Shown here in pieces: positions 15,343 through 22,744 of a stretch of 22,744 nucleotides of DNA. Made by a program: the position numbers and the translations under genes. The stretch is from CAZCEC01 sp964497615 (lineage in GTDB: Bacteria > Chloroflexota > Anaerolineae > Anaerolineales > UBA6663), in NCBI GenBank assembly GCA_964497615.1, contig CAZCEC010000092.1, positions 1 through 22,744 on the forward strand. Direction: 5' to 3'. How positions within the stretch are numbered: the first letter of the stretch is position 1; each line of letters begins with the position of its first letter. Below the pieces are notes generated by a model, which saw only the letters and a list, made by a program, of their open reading frames with translations, made no database searches and was not told where the DNA came from.

Positions 15343-15420
15343 GCGCGGCAGTGAGGAAGTTACGCAGGGCGGGGGAGGGTGAATGTTGAGCCGGTGGCAG
15401 CCGCCTGCCTGCGTTGCCCC

Positions 15421-16281
15421 TCACCCCTCGGCCGCCAACGCCCAATCCGTTACATCCGTTACAAAATCCGCTGCCACCGCCTCCAGCCCCGCCGCGCTCT
15501 CGATCAACTCCACCAGCCGCCGCACGAACCGCGCCGCCGGGGCGCCGTCCACCACATCGTGGTCGAACATCACCGTCAGGCTCACCAACTCGCGCGGCTC
15601 GATCCGGTCGCCCACCAGGGCCGGCTTGCGGGCCATGCCGCCCACCACCAGGCTCAGCGAGTGCGGCGACGCCGTGATCCCCCAGCCGCTGTGCCCCTTG
15701 CCAAACATTCCCACCGCCGTCACCATCACCGTGCCCGACTGGGCCACCCCAATCGCCGGGTCGCGGCGCCCGGCCCAGCGCAGCAGCGCCAGGCACAACC
15801 GGTCCAGCGGCCAGGGCAGCAGCAGCGCCGAGCGCAGCCAGGCGGGCATGCCCCGGCCCGGCGGCGCGGGGGTCGTCTGCACCGCGCGGATCTCCTGATG
15901 GATTTCGAGGAGAGTCTTGCGCTGGGCGGCCCGGACGACGTGCCCCATGAGCGCCCGCTGCCCGCCCTGCGCGTTCTCGATCATCATCCCCACGTTCACA
16001 TCGTCGAACTGCACGAGCTGGCGGCGGCCTTTGCGGTAGGCCTGCACCGCCTTGTTCTCGTCCACCGCGCGGGCCAGGCAATAGACCAGGAAGCCGGTAA
16101 AGGACAGCGCCTCGCCGGTGCGCTGCCGGTGCGCGGCGATGCGCTGGCGGGCGAGCGTGACATCCGCTTCCAGCAGCCCGTAGTTGGCGTGCTTCGGCCC
16201 TCCCAGGTCCAGCAGGCTCAGCCACACGCGCCGCCCGGGCGCGATTTCGACGACTTGATACGGTCCGGTTTTCTCATTCAT
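15421..16281 (-). CDS. Stand-alone 2-oxoacid dehydrogenase E2-type acyltransferase domain protein
   Basis: The protein is 286 aa. It has the catalytic fold of dihydrolipoamide acyltransferases (chloramphenicol acetyltransferase-like): SFTGFLVYCLARAVDENKAV (60-79), DVNVGMMIE (95-103), an SGTVMVTAVGMFGKG strand near 182-196, and the active-site DHDVVDGAPAARF (240-252) with His241 and Asp245. It lacks the lipoyl and subunit-binding domains of a true E2, and no E1 or E3 gene is adjacent, so it may transfer acyl groups from CoA to another acceptor. The ATG at 16281 is preferred; a GTG at 16287, 1 nt after the previous stop, would add two residues. The sequence FVTDVTDWAL near the end is encoded by a perfect tandem repeat of TCCGTTACA (15446-15463, plus strand). 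Confidence 0.9.
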   Translation of the reverse strand: MNEKTGPYQVVEIAPGRRVWLSLLDLGGPKHANYGLLEADVTLARQRIAAHRQRTGEALSFTGFLVYCLARAVDENKAVQAYRKGRRQLVQFDDVNVGMMIENAQGGQRALMGHVVRAAQRKTLLEIHQEIRAVQTTPAPPGRGMPAWLRSALLLPWPLDRLCLALLRWAGRRDPAIGVAQSGTVMVTAVGMFGKGHSGWGITASPHSLSLVVGGMARKPALVGDRIEPRELVSLTVMFDHDVVDGAPAARFVRRLVELIESAAGLEAVAADFVTDVTDWALAAEG

Positions 16282-16288
16282 GGGCACC

Positions 16289-17155
16289 CTACCCCGCCAG
16301 CACGCGGCTGCCTGCTTCGCTGGCGGCAGTCAAGAAAGCGGTGATCGCCTGCACCACATCGGCCTGCCGCTCCAGGTGCGGATTGTGCCCCGCGCACTCG
16401 ATGATCTCCAGATGGGCGCCCGGTATCCCCGCCGCGAGCGCCACCTGGTGCTCGGTCGGAAACAGAAAGTCGTGCCGCCCGGCCACCACCAGGGTGGGCG
16501 CGCGGATTTCGCCGAGCCGGTCCATCACCGTCCAATCTTTCAGCAGATGGCGGTAGCCGAAGATCAGCGCTTCGGGCCGCAGCTTCGGCATGTGGCCAAA
16601 GACGATTTCGCGGAGCATGCCCAGCAGGTTGTTGCGGTAGTTGTAGGCGCCGCTGAACTTAAAGTAGGTGGGCAAGAATTCGCCAGGCGTCACCTGCCCG
16701 TTATAGAACCGGCGCGCCGCCTGCACGGCGCTGAGGCTGTAGCCGCGCTTCGCCAGCAGGTCCGGCGCATTCTGATTGACCCACCATTGGTCGCCGCCGG
16801 TGTTCATCAGCACCAGCCGTGCCAGGCGGTGCGGATAGCGCAGCGCATACTCCAGCGCCACGTGGCCGCCAAAGGAGTGCCCCAACACCGCCCAGCGCTC
16901 AAAGCCCAATGCCGCGCGCAGGGCGTCGGCGTCGGCACATAGGTTCTCGAACGTCATGGTCGCGACGTCCGGCCCGGCCGAGCGGCCATTGCAGCGATGG
17001 TCGTAGAAGACCAGGGTGAAGTGCTCGGCCAGCGGCTTGAGGGGCAGCAGGGTGGTGTAGTCCAGGCCGGGGCCGCCGTGCATCAGTAGCAGCGGATCGC
17101 CCTGCCCGGCGACCTCGACGTGCAGCGACACGCCCCGGATGCGCATGAGGGTCAT
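16289..17155 (-). CDS. Alpha/beta hydrolase, proline iminopeptidase-like
   Basis: The protein is 288 aa. The oxyanion motif HGGPG (26-30), YDHRCNGRSAG (51-61), nucleophile elbow GHSFGG (Ser94), Asp229 in AGRHDFLFP, and His257 in AGHNPHLE make up a complete catalytic triad. HGGPG together with the DHR(C)NGRS strand is typical of proline iminopeptidase and related esterases in this superfamily. Cleavage of N-terminal proline or of a small ester is possible; the substrate is unassigned. It is cytosolic, with no signal peptide. The ATG at 17155 has AGGAG 8 nt upstream and overlaps the previous stop as ATGA. The acyltransferase-domain gene follows with a gap of about 7 nt, so the three genes probably form one transcript. 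Confidence 0.93.
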   Translation of the reverse strand: MTLMRIRGVSLHVEVAGQGDPLLLMHGGPGLDYTTLLPLKPLAEHFTLVFYDHRCNGRSAGPDVATMTFENLCADADALRAALGFERWAVLGHSFGGHVALEYALRYPHRLARLVLMNTGGDQWWVNQNAPDLLAKRGYSLSAVQAARRFYNGQVTPGEFLPTYFKFSGAYNYRNNLLGMLREIVFGHMPKLRPEALIFGYRHLLKDWTVMDRLGEIRAPTLVVAGRHDFLFPTEHQVALAAGIPGAHLEIIECAGHNPHLERQADVVQAITAFLTAASEAGSRVLAG

Positions 17156-17463
17156 CGTTCGTTCTCCTGTCGCAGCATCAGCCCGGTGCGCAGCACGCCC
17201 CACAGCCCGGCCAGGCCGCCGCCGAGCAGGGCGGTCCAGGCCACATCGGGCGAGAAGAGCCGCATGTAGGGGAGCCAGCCTTTGGCCCGCAGCCACAGCG
17301 GCATCGCCGCCAGCGACAGGTTCGCGACCAGCGGCAGCAGGATGTGCCGCCCCCACAGCCGCCCCCGGCTGGGCCGCAGACTTGGGTCGTGGCGCCAACG
17401 GCGCACGGCGCGCAGGGTGCCCGCCACCTCCGCCGCCTGGAAGAATCGCTTCTGGAAGTCCAC
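17152..17463 (-). CDS. Small two-helix membrane protein
   Basis: The protein is 103 aa. It begins at a GTG with GGAGG 7 nt upstream. A basic cytosolic part (1-38) precedes two hydrophobic segments (about 40-58 and 73-94) separated by RAKGWLPYMRLFSPDVAW. The PLVANLSLA and FSPDVAW/LWGVLRTG phrases resemble the C-terminal membrane tail of large beta-lactamase-family serine hydrolases in Chloroflexota. It may therefore be a separated or relic C-terminus; I saw no upstream serine-hydrolase domain in 17464-17655. The good ribosome site and ATGA overlap with the hydrolase suggest it is still translated. It may anchor or regulate the hydrolase, which is conjecture. Confidence 0.6.
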   Translation of the reverse strand: MDFQKRFFQAAEVAGTLRAVRRWRHDPSLRPSRGRLWGRHILLPLVANLSLAAMPLWLRAKGWLPYMRLFSPDVAWTALLGGGLAGLWGVLRTGLMLRQENER

Positions 17464-17655
17464 GGTTGGGCCTCCGTGCGGCGCACGGCAACCCAGGGCC
17501 GGCCCGCGCCGCCAGCGTACGCCACTGCCGGCTGCGCTTCTAGTTACATCTGTCACCGAGTGAAGGTGAGATTGGTGGCCGCCTGTCACAACCCGCCCCC
17601 CTAACCGCATTGGAGTCTTGAAGTGACGGTATCCCCACCCCGGAGGCAGCCCGCC

Positions 17656-18072
17656 ATGAATCAGTCCGAACTCGAAGCCTTCACCGCGGCGCTCGATAAC
17701 GTCAGCCGCACCGAGGCCTACGGCTACACCTTCTTCTTTGTCGGCGACGACCACATGGTGCCGTTCGTCACGCTCGCGGACTCCGACAACGAGCACGACG
17801 CCGTCTCCCACCTCAACCGCGCGGGCGTGTTCCGCATCAACATCGGCGTCAGCCGCGCCACCTTCCAGGCGCTGGTGGGCGAGGTAAACCGGGAGGCGGT
17901 GGACCACACCGCGCTGAACGTATTTCTGCCGCACCCGCACTACGCCGCGCAGAACTTCATCTGCATCCTCAACCCCGAGGGCGAGAACGCGGAGCAGACC
18001 AAGGCCTACATCGTCGAGGCGCACGGCCTCGCCACGGCGCGCCTGGCCCGCCGCGCGGCCAAGGGCGAGTGA
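17656..18072 (+). CDS. DUF6194 family protein
   Basis: The protein is 138 aa. It carries the DUF6194-like pattern: VPFVTLADSDNEHD (35-48), LNRAGVFRINIGVSRATFQALVG with its core at 56-65, ALNVFLPHPHYAAQNFICIL (86-105, with the conserved HPHY) and NPEGE before a helical C-terminus. The family has no known activity; the fold is thought to resemble MmcQ/YjbR-like small proteins. The ATG at 17656 is chosen because GGAGG lies 9 nt upstream; a GTG at 17623 is in frame but unsupported. It is one of only two plus-strand genes here and is divergent from the small membrane protein gene; the 192-bp gap holds no obvious promoter. Confidence 0.8.
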   Translation: MNQSELEAFTAALDNVSRTEAYGYTFFFVGDDHMVPFVTLADSDNEHDAVSHLNRAGVFRINIGVSRATFQALVGEVNREAVDHTALNVFLPHPHYAAQNFICILNPEGENAEQTKAYIVEAHGLATARLARRAAKGE

Positions 18073-18112
18073 GCGGCGGGCCGTGCTGGACAGCGACGAT
18101 CAAAGTAAAGCG

Positions 18113-18269
18113 TTGTCACCTTGAACGCGAACGAGAGCGGCCGGCGCCTACGTCTCAGCGGCGCGCGAAAGCTATCGATGAAGCACCAGCGATGCTCCGC
18201 CGTTGATATCCTTCGCGCGCCCACTCGTGCGCCGGACAGGCTTGCTGCCTTTCGCGCTCGAGATGACAA
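18113..18269. repeat. Inverted-repeat element with TTGTCA ends
   Basis: The 21-nt ends at 18113-18133 and 18249-18269 are inverted copies with 17 of 21 matches (TTGTCA outermost). Inside, GGCGCGCGAAAG (18160-18171) and CTTCGCGCGCC (18211-18221) form a second stem. The element fills the gap between the DUF6194 stop and the murJ stop. No transposase, start signal or protein family is seen; it resembles a small non-autonomous dispersed repeat. Confidence 0.65.
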
Positions 18270-18295
18270 TGAAAGCGGCGGGCGCTTGAGGCCCC

Positions 18296-19857
18296 TTATC
18301 CGCTTCCCCGCCGCAACAAGCCGCGCACCAATGCCACCTCCGGCAGGCGCAGCGCCACCGCCGCCAGCGCGAACACCGCGCCGCCCACCGCCACCCCGCC
18401 CAGGCCGATGACCCACGNNNNNNNNNNTAAGCCGAAGTCGCCCTCAGCCACGCCCACAGCGCCGCGCCCATCAGCGCCGTGGCCAGCAGGGCGCGCGCCA
18501 CCCCCGGCCAGATGCGCCGCAGGTCCAGGCCGTTCAGCCGGCGGCGCATCAGCCACATCAGCGCCAGCATCTCCAGGGTGGTCGCCAGCGTGTTCGCCAG
18601 CGCCAGGCCGCCGTGCGGGGCCCAGCCCAGCCGCGTGAACAGGGGCGCCAGCGCAAAGCTCAAGAGAATGTTCAGCCCCATCGCCGCCGTGCCGATGACG
18701 ACGGGCGTGCGCGTGTCGTGCAGGGCATAGTAGGCGCGCGAGACGATCTCCACCACCGAGTGGCTGGCCAGGCCAAGGGCATACCAGGCCAGCGCCCAGG
18801 CCACCAGTCCCGTGCTGTCCGCGTCGAAGCGGCGGCCCTCGAACAGCATGGCGATGATGGGCACGCGCAGGGCGAACAGCCCCACCGTGGCGGGCAGGGC
18901 CAGCACCAGGATGCCGCGCAGGGTCTCGGCCAGCGAGGCGCGCATGTCGGCCCGCTCGCCGCGCGCGATCTGCGCGGAGAAGGTGGGTAAAGCCGCAATC
19001 GCAATCGCCTGGGCGATGATGACCTGCGGCATGGTGAAGATCTGCCAGGCATAGGTGAGGGCGCTCTGCGTGCCGTCGGTCATGAAGCTCGCCAGCGCCA
19101 CGGTCACAATGAAGTTCAACTGCACCGCCGCCACGCCCACCAGGCGCGGGGCCATCAGCACCAGCACGTGGCGCACCGCCGGGTTGCTCAGTCCCCAGCC
19201 GGGCGTGTAGCGCAGTTCGGGCAGGCGCCGCACACCGGGCAACTGCACCAGCAGGTGCAGCCCCGCGCCCAGCACATAGCCCCAGGCCAGCCCGTCGATG
19301 CCGTGCTCCGGCGCCCACAGCACCAACCCCAGGATCATGCCCACCCACAGCATGGTGGGGGCCAGGGCCGGCAGGAGGAAGTGCTGGTGGGCGTTGAGCA
19401 CCCCCATCAGCAAGCCGCTGACGGCGAAGAGGGTGGGGGCGATGAGCTGGATTCTTAACAGATGCGCGGCCAGGGCGACTTGGTCCGGGCCATAGCCGGG
19501 GGCCAGCCAGCGCACCAGCACGGGCGCCAGCAGCGCCGCCAACAGGCTGAGCGCGGCCAGCACCCCCAGCACCAGGGTGACGATGCCGCTCGCCAGCCGC
19601 CACGCGCCGGCCCGGTCGTCCTTAGCCAGCAGGCCGGTGAAGGCGGGGATGAAGGTGGAGGCCAGCGCGCCGCCGGCCACCAGGTTGAACAGCAGGTCCG
19701 GCAGGCGCTGGGCGGTGACGAAGGCGTCCAGCGCCGGGTCGGTGCCGAAGGCGCGGGCCACCAGCATCTGCCGCAGTAACCCGGTGAGGTTGGCGACGAC
19801 AAAGGCGGCCATCACAACCCCGGCGGCGCGGGCGATCTGGCGTTGGGCGGCGGACAC
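18296..19857 (-). CDS. murJ: Lipid II flippase MurJ (interrupted by an assembly gap)
   Basis: This is a polytopic MOP-superfamily protein of about 515-520 aa that moves lipid II across the inner membrane for peptidoglycan synthesis. The N-terminus shows GLLRQMLVARAFGTDPALDA, then RLPDLLFNLVAGGALASTFI, the MurJ signature, followed by some 12-14 hydrophobic segments. The GTG at 19857 is chosen from homology of the N-terminus and a TATAAT box 7 nt upstream; an ATG at residue 16 is the alternative. The 10 Ns at 18418-18427 break the frame: 476 codons lie before the gap, then the frame shifts, and the hydrophobic end WVIGLGGVAVGGAVFALA to GLLRRGSG resumes and stops at 18296. A contiguous protein needs a gap length of 2 modulo 3, so the N count is a placeholder. 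Confidence 0.9.
18418..18427. other. Assembly gap (10 Ns)
   Basis: Ten undetermined bases lie inside murJ, between codon 476 and the last predicted transmembrane helix. The reading frame does not carry across ten bases. Confidence 0.99.
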
Positions 19858-19864
19858 GTGAGGG

Positions 19865-19870
19865 ATTATA
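19865..19870 (-). promoter_or_regulatory. TATAAT -10 box for murJ
   Basis: A perfect TATAAT, preceded by C, lies 7 nt before the GTG at 19857, in the 49-nt gap after the HD-GYP gene. The upstream DNA is almost pure G/C with no -35 match. Initiation at the GTG would give a leaderless murJ mRNA separate from the upstream gene. Confidence 0.5.
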
Positions 19871-19906
19871 GCCGGGGCGCGGCGGGCGGCGGGTGCGCGG
19901 CCTCGC

Positions 19907-22744
19907 CTACTCCAGCGGCTCGGCGGTCCGCAGAAAGAGAGCCACGATCTGCGGGTCGAACAGCACACCGCTGTAGGCCGCCAGGTGGTCGCGCGCCTGC
20001 GCCGTGGACCAGGCCGCGCGGTGCGGGCGCGGCGCGGTCAGCGCATCCCACACATCCACCACCGCGAACAGCCGGGCGGCCAGGGGAATGTCTTCGCCCT
20101 TCAGCCCGCGCGGGTAGCCGCTGCCGTCCCAGCGTTCGTGGTGGGCCACGGGCACGTCCAGCGCCGGGCGCAAAAAGGCGATGGGTGAGAGCAGCTCGCG
20201 CGCATACTCGGGGTGGCAGCGCACCTCGGCCCATTCGGCTTCGTCCAGCGGGCCGGGCTTGTGCAGGATGGCATCCGGCACCAGCAGCAGGCCGATATCG
20301 TGGAGCAGGGCGCCGCGCCGCAGGTGGCTCAGGTCTTCGGCGCTCAGGCCCAGTTCGCGCCCCAGGTCCACGGCGCGGTCGGCCAACTGCTGGGCGTGGC
20401 CGGCGGGCCAGCCGTCGCGCCGGTCCAGCAGGCGCGACCAGCCTTCGATGGTGGCGTCGTAGGCCTGCACCAGCTCGATGTTGCCGCGCTGGAGGCGGTC
20501 GAAAAGCTGGGCGCTATCCACCGCGATGGCGGCCTGGCTGGCCATCGCCTCCAGAAAACTCTCCCCATCCGCCGTCGGGTGGAGCGGCGCGCGATGGTAC
20601 ACGGCCAGCACCCCCTTGGGCTGGCCCTTGGCCACCAGGGGCAGGCCGCGGAAGGCCGCGAACCCTTCGCGCTCCATCAGCTCGCTTTGGGTCCAGGCGT
20701 GGGGCCCGCCCGCCGGGTCGGCCCACAGCGCCGGCTGGGCGCTCAGGCCGGCCGCCGGGCCGCTGCCCGGCCGCGCGCGGGCCTGCTCGATGTAGCGGGT
20801 ACGAAAGCCGCGGCCCACGGCATACTCAAACACCTGCTGGGCCGGGTTCAGCAGCAGCACCGCCGCCGCGTCCACGTTCAGCTTGGCGCGCAGTTGATCC
20901 AGCAGCACCATCAGGGTCACGCGCAGGTCCAGGCTGCCGCTGATGGCCATGTCCACATGGTGCAGGGCTTCGAAGTATTCCAGCCGCTGGCGGGCCTGCT
21001 CCAAAAGCTGCATGCGCTGGAGGGTGTTGCCGGCCATCTCGGCGATGGTGGTCAGCAGGCTCACCTCGGCCGGGGTGATCTCGCGCGGCAGGTCCACGCC
21101 CACATACAGCGCGCCGATGACGGCCTCCGGGCCGCGAATGGGCACGACCACGCCCCCCCAGCCGGGCGGCACAATGGGCCGCACTTCCGGCCGCAGGTGC
21201 GGGTCGCTGGCGAACTCGCGCGTGACGTGCGGGGTGTTGGTGGCGATGACGCGTCCGGCGATGCCGCTGCCGACCGTTCCGCCCTGGTAGGGCTCGAACA
21301 GGCCGCGGCGCTCGCGCATGTAGATCATGTCGCCTTCCACCAGGTTGAGGGCGCCATGCGGCGCGCCCAGCAGGGCCAGGATTTGGTCCAGCAGCGGCGG
21401 CAGCATCTCGTCCACCGACTGCCAGGCGCGCAGCCCGGTGGAGATGCGGTTGACGGCCTCCAGCTCGGACAGCCGCTGGCGCTGGGCGGCCAGCAGCCGG
21501 GCGCTGTGCACCGCGCCGGCCGCCAGCCCCGCAAACAGGGCCAGCAGTTGCTCGTCGGCCTCGCTGAAGCGGCGCGTGGAGGGGCGCAGTTCGTCCGCCA
21601 CCAGCACGCCCACCACCTCGCCCCGGAACAGCATGGGCACGCCCACCACCGCCGCGAAGGGGATGTCGGCGTGCTTCAGCGCCCGGTGCGGCCAGGCGGA
21701 ATAGTCCGGCAAGTTGATGACCTGGCGCTGCGCCGCCACGCGCCCGGCCAGCCCTTCGCCCAGCGCCAGCCGGCGGCCGCGCGGCACCGGGTAGCCGGTG
21801 GTGTGGACCAGTTCCAGGTCGCGGCGCTCCGGGTCGAACAGGTAGATGCCGGCCACCGGCGCGCGCACCAGTTCCAGCGCGCGGCCCACCAGCGTGGGCA
21901 GCAGGGTATCCAGATCGTGGGCCTCGGCCAGGTCGCGGGCGCTCTCGTACAGCGCCACGAACACGCTGGCGCGGCGGCGGGCGATTTCCTCGTCGCGCTT
22001 GTGCTGCGTGATGTCGCGCGCGGCCAGATAGGCGCGGGCCCCGCCCTCGGCTCCAGCCGGGGCGGGCCGGGCGTAAAGCTGGAGCCAGCGCGTCTGCCCG
22101 TCGCGATGGATCAGGCGGACTTCGCAGGCGGCCGTCTGCCGCGCCGTCAGCGCGGCGATCAACTGCTCGGCCTGCGCCTGATCGTCTGGATGGATGAGGG
22201 TCTGCCAGCCGCGGGCGATGAACTCGTCCAGGCTATAGCCGGTGAGGCGCGCCAGGGCGCTGGTGGCCCATTCGATCTGCGGAGCGCCGTCCGGGTCCAG
22301 CCGCAGGGCCAGGGCAAAGTCGCTGGTCAGCTCGGAGATGATGCGGTTGCGTTCTTCTGAGGCGCGCAGCGCCGCCTCGGCCTCGCGGCGGGCGGTGATG
22401 TCGCGGTAGTGGGCCACGATGGCGCCCACGGCCGGCTCATGCAGCAGGTTCTGGGTGCCGCTCTCCAGCCAGCGCCAGCCGCCGTCGCCGCCGCGGGCGC
22501 GGAACTCCAGCACGGCCGTGGCGCCCGGCTCGGCCAGCAGGGCTGCGCGCCGCGCGAGCACGGTAGCGCGGTCGTCCGGGTGCACGGAGATGATCGGGTC
22601 CTGCTGGCGCATCTCGTCCGCCGAGTAGCCCGCCATGCGCGCCAGGCCGGGGCTGACGTAGATCAGCTTCCACTCGGCGTCGAACAGCGCCAGGCCGTCG
22701 GCGCTGTGCTCGATCAAGGCGTGGAAACGGGCGTCGTGTTCTAG
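19907..22744 (-). CDS. PAS-PAS-GAF-GAF-GAF-HD-GYP signalling protein (N-terminus outside window)
   Basis: 945 residues are visible and the frame is open to the window edge, so the start is missing. Numbered from the edge: PAS 1 at about 1-118 (RFHALIEHSADGLALFD, PAC end HYRDITARR), PAS 2 at 130-250 (ending ARDITQHKR), GAF domains at about 259-420, 437-580 and 595-750, and HD-GYP at 755-945. The last shows ALLHDIG (812-818), CHPEYARELL, AHHERWDGSGYPRGLKGEDI (867-886) and VDVWDALTAPRPHR. HD-GYP domains hydrolyse cyclic di-GMP using a His/Asp metal site, which appears present. The lysine that normally follows HDIG is Leu819 here, so activity could be altered. No transmembrane segment is visible; it is probably a cytosolic sensor of redox, light or ligand input. 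Confidence 0.95.
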   Translation of the reverse strand, partial: LEHDARFHALIEHSADGLALFDAEWKLIYVSPGLARMAGYSADEMRQQDPIISVHPDDRATVLARRAALLAEPGATAVLEFRARGGDGGWRWLESGTQNLLHEPAVGAIVAHYRDITARREAEAALRASEERNRIISELTSDFALALRLDPDGAPQIEWATSALARLTGYSLDEFIARGWQTLIHPDDQAQAEQLIAALTARQTAACEVRLIHRDGQTRWLQLYARPAPAGAEGGARAYLAARDITQHKRDEEIARRRASVFVALYESARDLAEAHDLDTLLPTLVGRALELVRAPVAGIYLFDPERRDLELVHTTGYPVPRGRRLALGEGLAGRVAAQRQVINLPDYSAWPHRALKHADIPFAAVVGVPMLFRGEVVGVLVADELRPSTRRFSEADEQLLALFAGLAAGAVHSARLLAAQRQRLSELEAVNRISTGLRAWQSVDEMLPPLLDQILALLGAPHGALNLVEGDMIYMRERRGLFEPYQGGTVGSGIAGRVIATNTPHVTREFASDPHLRPEVRPIVPPGWGGVVVPIRGPEAVIGALYVGVDLPREITPAEVSLLTTIAEMAGNTLQRMQLLEQARQRLEYFEALHHVDMAISGSLDLRVTLMVLLDQLRAKLNVDAAAVLLLNPAQQVFEYAVGRGFRTRYIEQARARPGSGPAAGLSAQPALWADPAGGPHAWTQSELMEREGFAAFRGLPLVAKGQPKGVLAVYHRAPLHPTADGESFLEAMASQAAIAVDSAQLFDRLQRGNIELVQAYDATIEGWSRLLDRRDGWPAGHAQQLADRAVDLGRELGLSAEDLSHLRRGALLHDIGLLLVPDAILHKPGPLDEAEWAEVRCHPEYARELLSPIAFLRPALDVPVAHHERWDGSGYPRGLKGEDIPLAARLFAVVDVWDALTAPRPHRAAWSTAQARDHLAAYSGVLFDPQIVALFLRTAEPLE

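Noticed and set aside
17548..17572. TCACC/GGTGA inverted repeat in the divergent gap before DUF6194, possible operator
   Set aside because: Only 5 bp per arm and no linked regulator gene; too weak to call.
20213..22360. Plus-strand open frame of 715 codons
   Set aside because: Lies entirely antisense to the PAS/GAF/HD-GYP gene, whose motifs are unambiguous.

Overview
The window is about 70% GC, nearly all genes lie on the minus strand, and third codon positions are G/C-rich. The protein families point to a member of the Chloroflexota, probably Anaerolineae-like: membrane-anchored beta-propeller proteins, a YIP1-type membrane protein, DUF3291, DUF1330 and DUF6194 proteins, a multi-PAS/GAF HD-GYP protein and repeat-rich intergenic DNA. 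This placement is inference; there is no rRNA or other marker gene. A run of 10 Ns inside murJ shows the source is a draft or scaffolded assembly.

Layout. 1-531 is gene-free, with G/C-run repeats and small hairpins. 532-3396 holds a YIP1-type membrane protein (-), a DUF3291 protein (-), a VOC/glyoxalase-fold protein (+), a SET-domain protein (-, overlapping the VOC gene tail to tail) and a lipoprotein (-). 3397-4133 is non-coding, with hairpins and two tandem arrays (49-bp and 57-bp units) that share an inverted core. 4134-8023 is a tight minus-strand operon: flavin monooxygenase, DUF1330 protein, single-pass membrane protein with a LamG-like domain, glycerol kinase. 8236-15301 is the most unusual block: two long paralogous single-pass membrane proteins with C-terminal beta-propellers flank two overlapping genes, one for a soluble helical protein with a glycine-rich N-terminus and one for a membrane protein with a Thr/Pro linker and a Cys-containing ectodomain. 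15421-17463 is a second operon: small two-helix membrane protein, alpha/beta hydrolase, stand-alone 2-oxoacid-dehydrogenase-type acyltransferase domain. 17656-18072 is a DUF6194 gene (+). 18296-19857 is murJ (lipid II flippase) broken by the assembly gap, and 19907 to the right edge is a PAS-PAS-GAF-GAF-GAF-HD-GYP signalling protein whose N-terminus lies outside the window.

Two themes run through the window. First, dispersed repeats (G-run, TCATTCCGAG, ATTCGTG, GACCTGCCAGG and TCCGTTACA types) fill the gaps and sometimes run into gene 3' ends, most clearly in the glycerol kinase tail. Second, TATAAT-like -10 boxes stand out from the GC-rich background just upstream of several starts. In four cases they are only 6-7 nt from the start codon, which suggests leaderless mRNAs.

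No CRISPR array, tRNA, rRNA, transposase or phage gene was seen. The best candidate for an undescribed system is the four-gene paralogous propeller cassette (8236-15301).
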